DNA from: Pseudomonadota bacterium
GTDB lineage: Bacteria; Pseudomonadota; Alphaproteobacteria; Rhizobiales; Beijerinckiaceae
Assembly: GCA_021812505.1 (NCBI GenBank)
Contig: JAKANG010000119.1
Location: 1-5,823 of the forward strand
Direction of reading: 5' to 3'
DNA length: 5,823 bases
Of this stretch, positions 1-5,076 are shown piece by piece. Each line of letters starts with the position of its first letter. The stretch's first letter is position 1. Both the position numbers and the translations under genes were made by a program. The notes beneath the pieces were generated by a model. The model was given only the letters and a program-made list of their open reading frames with translations, did no database searches and was not told the DNA's origin.

Positions 1-716
1 TCATGAACGGGGAGGACGAAGGGGAGGCGCGGGCCGGTTCGGCGCGCAGCGAAGCCACTATGCTCGCGGTGGTCGGAATCATCATCCTGTCCGACGCCGC
101 GATGAGCGTCGACAATGTGGTGGCGGTGGCGGCGGTTTCGGGCGGCAGCTTCTGGCTCCTGCTTTTCGGCCTCGCCCTGAGCATTCCCGTGATCGTTTTC
201 GGCAGCTTCGGCTTCTCCGCGCTCATGCGCGCCTTTCCTTCGCTTGCCGACGCCGGCGCCGGCCTGCTGGGCTGGGTGGCGGGCGGCATGATCGCCCATG
301 ATCCCCTGTTCGCGGGCTGGATCGACGGGCAGGCGCCGGCGCTCGCTGTGGTTCTGCCGCTGGCTTGCGCGATTTTCGTCGTGGTTCAGGGCCGGTTCGC
401 GCGAGAGAAGGCGATGGCGGGACGGGAGGCGCGGAAGGCCGCGCCGCGACGGATCGAAGCCCCTCTTCGCCCCAAGGCGGCGCCAAAACCCAGACCGGCG
501 CCCCAGCCGAAAAGCAGCGCGACGGCGGTCGCTGTCTTACGGGAAGATGTTCAGGCGCCAGCGCCCGACGCGAATACGGAGAAGCCGGACGCCATTCCTG
601 CTTTCGGACCCGGCAGGGCGATCAGCGCCGACGATCGCCTGATCGCGCTGGGCCTGATCGGGCTGTTCGTGATCTTCGGCCTTTTTCTGCTCATCTTCAT
701 CCTCGTCCCGGACTGA
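1..716 (+). CDS. TerC/YjbE-family integral membrane protein, 3' part
   Basis: The gene enters from the left edge; the ATG at 3 is probably an internal codon. The visible 237 residues resemble the second half of a TerC/YjbE-type membrane protein, a family linked to metal ion handling (manganese export in characterised members). Residues 1-18 are a charged loop, as expected between the two halves of the family fold. Membrane segments follow at about 20-38, 50-72, 85-98 and 112-129. The first carries the acidic motif SDAAMSVDN (D31, D37, N38), matching the conserved intramembrane D...DN of the family. The stretch LALSIPVIVFGS and the later GWVAGGMI-DP are also typical. Residues 132-208 are a Lys/Arg/Ala/Pro-rich linker, and 212-235 form one more hydrophobic helix ending in VPD. 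This tail is longer than I expect for the family. The stop is 9 bp from the convergent stop of the next gene. Family call is firm; the substrate is not known. Confidence 0.82.
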   Translation, partial: MNGEDEGEARAGSARSEATMLAVVGIIILSDAAMSVDNVVAVAAVSGGSFWLLLFGLALSIPVIVFGSFGFSALMRAFPSLADAGAGLLGWVAGGMIAHDPLFAGWIDGQAPALAVVLPLACAIFVVVQGRFAREKAMAGREARKAAPRRIEAPLRPKAAPKPRPAPQPKSSATAVAVLREDVQAPAPDANTEKPDAIPAFGPGRAISADDRLIALGLIGLFVIFGLFLLIFILVPD

Positions 717-725
717 GCGGATATT

Positions 726-1094
726 CTAATCGTTCCCGCCGACGATGGCCGCGACCCTGGCGGCCGCAAGATTGCTGACGGCGAAGCCCATCTGCTGGTC
801 GAATTGCAGCGCCGTCGTCTGGGCGTTGAGGGCCTGGGTTCGATCGCTATAGCCGCGGGGGCACTGGAAGGTGAGGGCGCGCCCGTTCCGCCCGCGATAA
901 TAGGCCTCGAATCGACGTTCAAGCCGCGTGCTTTCCTCGGGGCTGGCGAAAATGTCGGTGATGACCGTTTCATGCGAATCCGGCGCGAGGCCGACGCAAA
1001 AACGCCATTCGTCCGCCTTCGCGGCGCCCGCCGCAACGAGCGGAAGGACAAGGGCAGAGCCGAAAGCGCGCAGGCGCCGGGTCAAAAAAATCAT
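726..1094 (-). CDS. small secreted protein of unknown function
   Basis: I do not recognise the family. The open frame extends further upstream, to 1277, but I chose the ATG at 1092-1094 because it places a classical Sec signal peptide at the very N-terminus: MIFLTRRLR, a hydrophobic core to about residue 22, and a likely signal peptidase I site AKA|DE after residue 27. The 61 residues before it are Arg/Pro-rich and look like translated non-coding DNA. The mature protein is about 95 residues, begins DEWRFCVGLAPDSHETV, has only two cysteines (C33 and C78, a possible disulfide) and ends at GGND. The middle (50-75) is charged and probably helical. A periplasmic location is inferred. No clear Shine-Dalgarno sequence precedes the ATG; a TTG three codons upstream is an alternative start with no better site. 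The gene lies tail-to-tail with the TerC-like gene and divergent from the sugar transferase gene. Confidence 0.68.
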   Translation of the reverse strand: MIFLTRRLRAFGSALVLPLVAAGAAKADEWRFCVGLAPDSHETVITDIFASPEESTRLERRFEAYYRGRNGRALTFQCPRGYSDRTQALNAQTTALQFDQQMGFAVSNLAAARVAAIVGGND

Positions 1095-1350
1095 GCGGAA
1101 CAAGCCGTGTGGGCGTGGCGGGGCGTTTTTTTGGATAATCGTCCGGCAAGGTAAATAAAGCCTCAAGGGCGACAGGCGCGGGCGCGCGGCGCGTGACGGC
1201 CTGCAACGCAATGGTTTGACGGCATTTTCACGGTCCTCCGTCCCGCCTTCGCGGCCAGGAGTCCGGTTTCGCTGCAACGCGCCATTTACTCAAAGATTTT
1301 AGATTGCCTCCTCGGGCCGACGGCCCCGCGTAACCGGATTTCGTGCCATC
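1095..1350. other. divergent intergenic region, no gene recognised
   Basis: This stretch should carry the promoters for the secreted-protein gene (leftward) and the sugar transferase gene (rightward). I found no convincing -35/-10 pair for either. A TTGACG at 1216-1221 has no matching -10 at normal spacing. AT-rich patches occur at 1127-1133 (seven T), 1150-1158 and 1284-1302. The nonamer CTGCAACGC occurs twice in direct orientation (1201-1209 and 1272-1280), which may be chance. No hairpin with a T-tract and no tRNA-like fold was seen. Confidence 0.5.
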
Positions 1351-2946
1351 ATGTGTAGCGCGCAAAGCGTCTCTTCCCCGCTTGCTTCACCTTCGGAACC
1401 GGCCGCCGAGACTCGGGGGAAGCCGGCCTCCCATTCGGCCTTCCAGCCGGCTTTCCACGTCGTGGACCTGAGCCGGGCGCTCGAACGGGGCCTCGCGTCC
1501 GGCGGCCAGGCCGCGCGCCGCGTCATGCCGCCGGACGCGCGAATCTCGCAACCCTTGCTGGTCGGCGCGCTCCTGCTGTTCGACGCCCTCAATATTCCGG
1601 CGGGCGGCTTTTCGGCCTATCTGGCGCAAGGCGCGCCGCAGGCGCTGGATGCGGGCGCGCTCGCCGCGAGCCTTGCCGTCGCGACCCTGTTTGCGATTGC
1701 CGCGCTCCGGGCGCGCTGGGCCTATACCGTCCGCGCCATGGGCGACTTTCCACGGCAGACACTCGACCTGGCCGTGGCGCTGGGCGGCGCGCTCGCGCTG
1801 TTGACGACGGGCGCGGCGCTCACCGGTTTCGCCGCGCCGAGCCTTCTGCGCGGCTGGATTCCAGCGTGGTTCTGCGGCGCCTGGGCCGCCGGCGCCTTCG
1901 CGCGCGCTGGCTTCGCGGTCGCCGTGAAAAGCTGGACGCGGCGGGGCCTTCTGGCGCGGCGCACGGTGATCGTCGGCGGCGGCCACCACGCCCTCGAAAC
2001 GATAAGCCGGCTCGAGCGCTCGGGCAGGGGAGCGCTGGAAATTCTCGGCCTGTTCGACGATCGCGGCCGCGAGCGGCTGCCCGATCGGATCGCGGATTAC
2101 GCCTTCCTCGGCTCCTTCGGCGATCTCGAAGCCTTCTGCCGCCAGCAGAAGGTCGATCTGCTGATCGTCGCCATACCCGCCGCCGCAGAGACCCGTATTC
2201 TCCAGATTCTCAAGAAATTATGGACCTTGCCCGTCGACATTCGCATTTCTGCGCTCGGCAGCCGGCTCAAACTGCGCGACCGAGCCTATCAATATATCGG
2301 CGACGTGCCGTTCCTCCCGGTTTTCGACAAGCCGATCTCCGACTGGGGCTCCGCGCTCAAGGCTTTGTTCGACCGCGTCGCGGCGGCGCTGCTGATCGTG
2401 GCTTTGTCGCCGGTACTGGCGGCGGTCGCGCTCGGGGTGAAGCTGTCGTCGCGGGGGCCGATTCTATTCCGCCAGACGCGCTATGGCTTCAACAACGAGA
2501 AATTCGCCGTCTTCAAGTTCCGTTCCATGTATGAGGAACAAAGCGACGCTCACGCTTCCAGGCTGGTCACCCGCGGCGATCCCCGCGTCACCCCATTCGG
2601 CGCCTTCATCCGCCGCTGGTCGCTGGATGAACTGCCGCAATTGTTCAATGTCCTGCGCGGCGACCTGTCGCTGGTCGGCCCGCGTCCGCACGCGCTGAAA
2701 GCCGCGACGGCCGGCCTGCTCTATGATGAAGCGGTCGAGGGCTATTTCGCCCGCCATCGCGTGAAGCCGGGGATCACCGGCTGGGCGCAGGTCAACGGCT
2801 GGCGGGGCGAGACCGACACGCTGGAAAAGATCGAGCAGCGCGTCGCCCATGATCTCTATTACATCGAGAACTGGTCGATCTGGCTCGACCTGAAAATCCT
2901 TGCGATGACGCCGTTCTCGGTGTTTTCGACCAAGAACGCCTTTTGA
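1351..2946 (+). CDS. undecaprenyl-phosphate sugar-1-phosphate transferase (WcaJ/ExoY type)
   Basis: This is an inner-membrane polyprenyl-phosphate phosphoglycosyl transferase that starts synthesis of an exopolysaccharide or similar glycan by moving a sugar-1-phosphate (glucose or galactose in well-known members) from a UDP-sugar to undecaprenyl phosphate. The 531 residues show the long WcaJ-like layout: a cytoplasmic tail of about 65 residues; four hydrophobic segments near 69-91, 103-122, 137-160 and 167-192; a soluble Rossmann-like domain beginning VIVGGGHHA at 206-214; then a hydrophobic helix at 343-363 and the catalytic domain. Catalytic-domain signatures are KFRSMY (389-394), the Asp-Glu pair in SLDELPQ (D426, E427), GPRP (443-446) and KPGITGWAQVNG (472-483). 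The C-terminus KNAF is typical. I kept the first ATG, although no good ribosome site precedes it; M59 (ATG at 1525) is an alternative that still leaves all helices. No glycosyltransferase, wzx or wzy neighbour is visible, so the glycan and sugar cannot be assigned. Confidence 0.9.
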   Translation: MCSAQSVSSPLASPSEPAAETRGKPASHSAFQPAFHVVDLSRALERGLASGGQAARRVMPPDARISQPLLVGALLLFDALNIPAGGFSAYLAQGAPQALDAGALAASLAVATLFAIAALRARWAYTVRAMGDFPRQTLDLAVALGGALALLTTGAALTGFAAPSLLRGWIPAWFCGAWAAGAFARAGFAVAVKSWTRRGLLARRTVIVGGGHHALETISRLERSGRGALEILGLFDDRGRERLPDRIADYAFLGSFGDLEAFCRQQKVDLLIVAIPAAAETRILQILKKLWTLPVDIRISALGSRLKLRDRAYQYIGDVPFLPVFDKPISDWGSALKALFDRVAAALLIVALSPVLAAVALGVKLSSRGPILFRQTRYGFNNEKFAVFKFRSMYEEQSDAHASRLVTRGDPRVTPFGAFIRRWSLDELPQLFNVLRGDLSLVGPRPHALKAATAGLLYDEAVEGYFARHRVKPGITGWAQVNGWRGETDTLEKIEQRVAHDLYYIENWSIWLDLKILAMTPFSVFSTKNAF

Positions 2947-2948
2947 AT

Positions 2949-3452
2949 TCAGGCTGTGGCGTCGACGTCATCGTCCGCCAGCCGGACGATGACGTCGACG
3001 CCGACGATTTTCTTGCCTTTGGGCGGCTGAATCGCGAGCTGCTTGGCGACGTCCTCGGGCATGTCGAAGAGATCGGCCTTGGCTTCGTCGTAGAAATGAC
3101 AATGCGAACCGGTCTTGGTGTCGTACCAGACTTTTGAGCCATAAAGCGCGATCTCGCGCACCAGGCCCGCCGCCACGAATTGATGCAAGGTGTTGTAGAC
3201 CGTGGCGCGCGACAAGGGCATGCGCAAGGCCTTGGCCTCCTCGAACAACTGGTCCACCGTCACATGGCGGTCGCCAGCGACGAAAAGCAGGCTCGCGAGG
3301 CTGACGCGCTGCCGCGTCGGGCGCAGATCGACGGCGCGGAGTTTTTCCCGCACCAGTCGCGCCAAAGCGCCGCCTTGCCAGTCGAAGGCGGGCCGCGCCA
3401 CAGGGCGACGTCCGGCCGGCCGTTGGTGCATCTGATGGACCGCACTCTGCAT
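2949..3452 (-). CDS. irr: Irr, iron/haem-responsive Fur-family transcriptional regulator
   Basis: Irr is the global iron regulator of Hyphomicrobiales. It represses or activates iron and haem genes under iron limitation and is inactivated through haem. The 167-residue protein has the Fur-like winged-helix domain (about 33-105) with the Irr signature LRPTRQRVSLASLLF (43-57), GDRHVT (60-65) and the recognition helix SRATVYNTLHQF (81-92), followed by the dimerisation domain. The stretch GSKVWYDT (105-112) and the ending VDVIVRL are also Irr-like. Where the Irr proteins I know have His-His-His, a haem-sensing site, this one has HCH (117-119). The N-terminal Gly-Cys-Pro haem motif of Bradyrhizobium Irr is absent, as in several other rhizobial Irr proteins. 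The first ATG is preceded by GCGGGGAA on the coding strand, a fair although close ribosome site; M8 has none. The last residues (ADDDVDATA) extend beyond the usual end and are encoded by a palindrome. The gene is convergent with the sugar transferase gene, stops 2 bp apart, and has its own operator upstream. Confidence 0.92.
   Translation of the reverse strand: MQSAVHQMHQRPAGRRPVARPAFDWQGGALARLVREKLRAVDLRPTRQRVSLASLLFVAGDRHVTVDQLFEEAKALRMPLSRATVYNTLHQFVAAGLVREIALYGSKVWYDTKTGSHCHFYDEAKADLFDMPEDVAKQLAIQPPKGKKIVGVDVIVRLADDDVDATA
2958..3014 (+). terminator. 20-bp inverted repeat, probable terminator at the convergent junction
   Basis: The arms 2958-2977 and 2983-3002 are perfectly complementary over 20 bp around the loop CCAGC (2978-2982). 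The stem is very GC-rich. For rightward transcripts it starts 11 bp after the sugar transferase stop and is followed by GACGATTTTCTT, a modest T-tract beginning about 5 nt after the stem, so it probably ends that transcript. For leftward irr transcripts the same stem can form, but the following sequence is not T-rich. The whole stem lies inside the last codons of irr. Confidence 0.65.
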
Positions 3453-3493
3453 TTCCCCGCTCTTTCCCCTCGGCGCTTTCGGCCGCCCAGAAC

Positions 3494-3522
3494 TTTAGAA
3501 CAATTCTTTGAACTGTTCTAAA
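3494..3522. promoter_or_regulatory. ICE-like Irr/Fur operator upstream of irr
   Basis: A 29-bp near-perfect palindrome centred on 3508, with 12 of 14 base pairs matching. It reads TTTAGAA-CAA-TTC-TTT-GAA-CTG-TTCTAAA. The outer half-sites TTTAGAA and TTCTAAA look like the iron control element bound by Irr, and the inner TTC/GAA triplets complete two overlapping 17-bp copies (3494-3510 and 3506-3522), each with one perfect and one degenerate half. It lies 42 bp before the irr ATG and overlaps the predicted irr -10 box, so repression of irr by Irr itself (or another Fur-family protein) is the natural reading. Irr autoregulation is known in Brucella. Confidence 0.7.
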
Positions 3523-3544
3523 CATATTCCCGGCCCGGCGTCAA
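3515..3544 (-). promoter_or_regulatory. predicted irr promoter
   Basis: On the minus strand there is a -35 box TTGACG (3544-3539, five of six matches to consensus), an 18-bp spacer and a -10 candidate TAGAAC (3520-3515, four of six). Transcription would start near 3508, giving a leader of roughly 55 nt. The -10 and start lie inside the palindromic operator. This is a by-eye prediction; the operator overlap supports it. Confidence 0.45.
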
Positions 3545-3551
3545 AGCCTAT

Positions 3552-3586
3552 CCTGTCAGGCAAGTCCGGCGCCGCGCCGTGACAGG
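3552..3586. repeat. inverted repeat CCTGTCA...TGACAGG
   Basis: Seven-base arms CCTGTCA (3552-3558) and TGACAGG (3580-3586) flank a 21-nt GC-rich spacer. There is no T-tract, so a terminator is unlikely. It sits between the irr promoter and the thiamine promoter and could be a protein site, or chance in GC-rich DNA. Confidence 0.3.
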
Positions 3587-3624
3587 CCGCCGCGGGCGAA
3601 GTGCGCGCCGTCGCGTCAGCTCTC

Positions 3625-3654
3625 TTGACGGCGGCGTCTCCACCGACACATAAA
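3625..3654 (+). promoter_or_regulatory. predicted promoter of the thiamine operon
   Basis: A -35 box TTGACG (3625-3630, five of six) is followed after 18 bp by CATAAA (3649-3654, four of six to TATAAT). The start would fall near 3661, exactly where the first pairing element of the TPP riboswitch begins, which is the arrangement expected for a riboswitch-controlled transcript. Confidence 0.55.
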
Positions 3655-3660
3655 TCCTTA

Positions 3661-3802
3661 TGGCCAAGGGGAGCCCCGCGAGAGAAATCGTATCTTGGGG
3701 CTGAGAGGCTGGCGGCGTTTTAAGGAACGGCCCGGCGACCCTCAGGCGGCTCGATCGCGGGCCGCCGCACCTGATCCAGTTCGCACTGGCGGAGGGATGG
3801 CG
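3661..3802 (+). ncRNA. TPP riboswitch (THI element)
   Basis: The RNA senses thiamine pyrophosphate and should lower expression of the downstream thiazole genes when it is abundant. Elements in order: P1 GCCA (3663-3666) with TGGC (3798-3801); P2 AGGG (3667-3670) with CCCT (3739-3742); P3 GCCCC (3673-3677) with GGGGC (3697-3701); the conserved TGAGA (3702-3706) that recognises the pyrimidine; a facultative arm at about 3708-3736; ACCTGATCC (3769-3777); P5 CCAGT/ACTGG (3776-3780 and 3785-3789) with loop TCGC; and the signature GCGGAGGGA (3789-3797). An additional 9-bp hairpin (3745-3766) is inserted between P2 and P4, where most members have only a few bases. The placement directly before thiO and after a promoter fits. 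Recognition rests on conserved sequence blocks and pairings checked by eye. Confidence 0.9.
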
Positions 3803-3878
3803 CGAAACGAAGCCTGCTTCGCCCACGCGCGTGTTTCCGTCGGCGTTTAGCCCAAGGGGCGGGAAAGCGAGGGCAAAA
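3803..3878 (+). promoter_or_regulatory. riboswitch expression platform with candidate SD-sequestering stem
   Basis: After the aptamer there is a small hairpin CGAAG-CCTG-CTTCG (3808-3821) without a T-tract, so transcription termination is not indicated. The ribosome site of thiO is GCGAGGG (3867-3873), 5 nt before the ATG. GCCC at 3850-3853 can pair with GGGC at 3871-3874, and TTT (3846-3848) with AAA just beyond, covering the ribosome site and approaching the start codon. Translation-level control is therefore inferred. GGGC at 3857-3860 could compete by pairing with GCCC at 3821-3824. Confidence 0.4.
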
Positions 3879-4922
3879 ATGCGCATTCGCGTCATCGGCG
3901 CCGGGGCGGCAGGGCTCACCGCCGCTTACGAACTCGTCAGCCGCGCCCGCGCTGCGGGGCGCGATCTGGCCATCGAAATCGTTGAAAAGAGCGACGGCCC
4001 CGGAAAGGGCTGCTCCTTCTTTGCCGGCGGCATGATAGCGCCCTGGTGCGAGGCCGAATCCACCGAGCCGATCGTCGCCGGTCTCGGCGCCGAGGCGCTG
4101 GAGTTCTGGACCCGCGAAGTTCCGCTGGCCGAGCGGCGCGGCAGCGTGGTGGTGGCGCTCGAGCGCGACCGTGGCGAACTGGTGCAATTCTCGCGGCGCA
4201 CTTCGCGTTTCGTCACTGTGGACCGCGCCGGTCTCGCGGCGCTTGAGCCCGATCTGGCGGAAAATTTCTCGACCGCGCTTTATTTTGAGGAAGAGGCTCA
4301 CCTGGAGCCGCGTTCCGCGCTAGCCGCTTTGGCCGAAAAACTCGCCGCCGAGCCCAATGTGACTCTACGATATGGCGTGGACGCCGAGACGCTGCCGGAC
4401 AACTGGGACTGGCTTCTCGACTGCCGGGGCTATGCCGCCAAGCCAAAACTTTCCGGCCTGCGCGGCGTCAAGGGCGAGATGATGATCGTGCGCTCGCGGG
4501 ACGTGAGGCTCGCGCGGCCCGTGCGCATGCTGCACCCGCGCCATCCGGTTTATGTGGTTCCGCGCGCCGACGGGACGTTCATGGTCGGCGCCACCATGAT
4601 CGAGAACGAGGAGCGCGCCCGCGTCACCGCGCGCTCCATCGTCGAACTGGTCAATTCGGCCTTCGCCATCCATCCCGCCTTCGGCGAGGCCGAGGTGGTC
4701 GAGACCGGCTCCGACGTGCGGCCGAGTTTCTGGGACAATCTGCCGCGAATCGTACGGGACGGGCGCCGGCTATTTCTGAACGGGCTCTATCGCCACGGTT
4801 TCCTGCTGTCGCCGGCGCTGGCCAGCCGCGCCGCGCGGATCGTCCTGGAGGACGGCTATTTTCCGGAGGTCATGGATGAAAATCGTGGTCAATGGGGAGA
4901 CGCGCGACGTGAAGTCGTCTGA
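3879..4922 (+). CDS. thiO: glycine oxidase ThiO
   Basis: ThiO is an FAD-dependent oxidase that converts glycine to dehydroglycine (iminoacetate), the nitrogen-containing precursor of the thiamine thiazole ring. The frame is open upstream, but the ATG at 3879 is chosen because it follows GCGAGGG and starts the FAD-binding fold at once: RVIGAGAAGLTAAYEL (4-19), with GxGxxG at 7-12 and an acidic residue ending the second strand (E36). Further family signatures are FFAGGMIAPWCE (47-58), RPSFWDNLPR (281-290) and NGLYRHGFLLSPA (301-313), the last near the flavin and substrate site. Length, 347 residues, is normal for the family. It is the first gene after the TPP riboswitch. Its last 47 bases overlap thiS in another frame, so the final residues (ENRGQWGDARREVV) are dictated partly by thiS and are probably not important. 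A related D-amino acid oxidase is a formal alternative, but the thi context argues against it. Confidence 0.93.
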   Translation: MRIRVIGAGAAGLTAAYELVSRARAAGRDLAIEIVEKSDGPGKGCSFFAGGMIAPWCEAESTEPIVAGLGAEALEFWTREVPLAERRGSVVVALERDRGELVQFSRRTSRFVTVDRAGLAALEPDLAENFSTALYFEEEAHLEPRSALAALAEKLAAEPNVTLRYGVDAETLPDNWDWLLDCRGYAAKPKLSGLRGVKGEMMIVRSRDVRLARPVRMLHPRHPVYVVPRADGTFMVGATMIENEERARVTARSIVELVNSAFAIHPAFGEAEVVETGSDVRPSFWDNLPRIVRDGRRLFLNGLYRHGFLLSPALASRAARIVLEDGYFPEVMDENRGQWGDARREVV

Positions 4923-5073
4923 TCTCTCGGCGCTGATCGTGGAGCTCGATTTTTCCCCCGAATTCGTGGCGACGGCGGTCAACGAGACTTTTGTGCGCGC
5001 GAAGGAGCGCAGGATTTGCCGCCTGTCCGAAGGCGACAAGGTCGAAATCCTGACCCCGCGCCAAGGAGGCTGA
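4876..5073 (+). CDS. thiS: sulfur carrier protein ThiS
   Basis: ThiS is the small ubiquitin-fold protein whose C-terminal glycine is adenylated and turned into a thiocarboxylate, which delivers sulfur to ThiG for the thiazole ring. The product has 65 residues, the usual size, begins MKIVVNGE (first beta strand), contains the typical VATAVNETFVRAKE (31-44) and LSEGDKVEIL (50-59), and ends with the essential Gly-Gly. The ATG at 4876 follows a strong ribosome site GGAGG (4865-4869) located inside thiO. The gene overlaps the end of thiO by 47 bp and lies 3 bp before thiG, implying coupled translation and roughly matched amounts of carrier and synthase. Confidence 0.95.
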   Translation: MKIVVNGETRDVKSSDLSALIVELDFSPEFVATAVNETFVRAKERRICRLSEGDKVEILTPRQGG

Positions 5074-5076
5074 GCC

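Noticed and set aside
804..1154. Open frame on the plus strand across the secreted-protein gene
   Set aside because: It lies opposite a frame with a clear signal peptide and its product is Arg/Gly/Ala-rich with no recognisable domain; a shadow of GC-rich coding DNA.
1095..1277. Upstream extension of the secreted-protein gene to an ATG at 1277
   Set aside because: It would place 61 Arg/Pro-rich residues before a good signal peptide; the internal ATG gives a sensible secreted protein.
1201..1280. Direct repeat CTGCAACGC, two copies 71 bp apart
   Set aside because: Only nine bases, no target-site or promoter context; compatible with chance.
2943..3137. Plus-strand 64-codon frame opposite the 3' end of irr
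   Set aside because: Its resemblance to Irr (GVDVIVR) comes only from the palindrome; the remainder is antisense to conserved Irr codons.
3808..3821. Hairpin after the riboswitch as an intrinsic terminator
   Set aside because: Five-base-pair stem and no following T-run; the next bases are CCCACGCGCG.
3824..3833. Palindrome CACGCGCGTG
   Set aside because: Ten-base GC palindromes are frequent in such DNA and no known operator fits.
3831..3878. Upstream extension of thiO to a GTG at 3831
   Set aside because: The added residues precede the FAD-binding strand that normally begins ThiO, have no ribosome site, and fall in the riboswitch expression platform.
3548..3919. Minus-strand open frame of 123 codons through the riboswitch
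   Set aside because: The sequence is better explained by the promoter, TPP riboswitch and thiO start; the product shows no family features.
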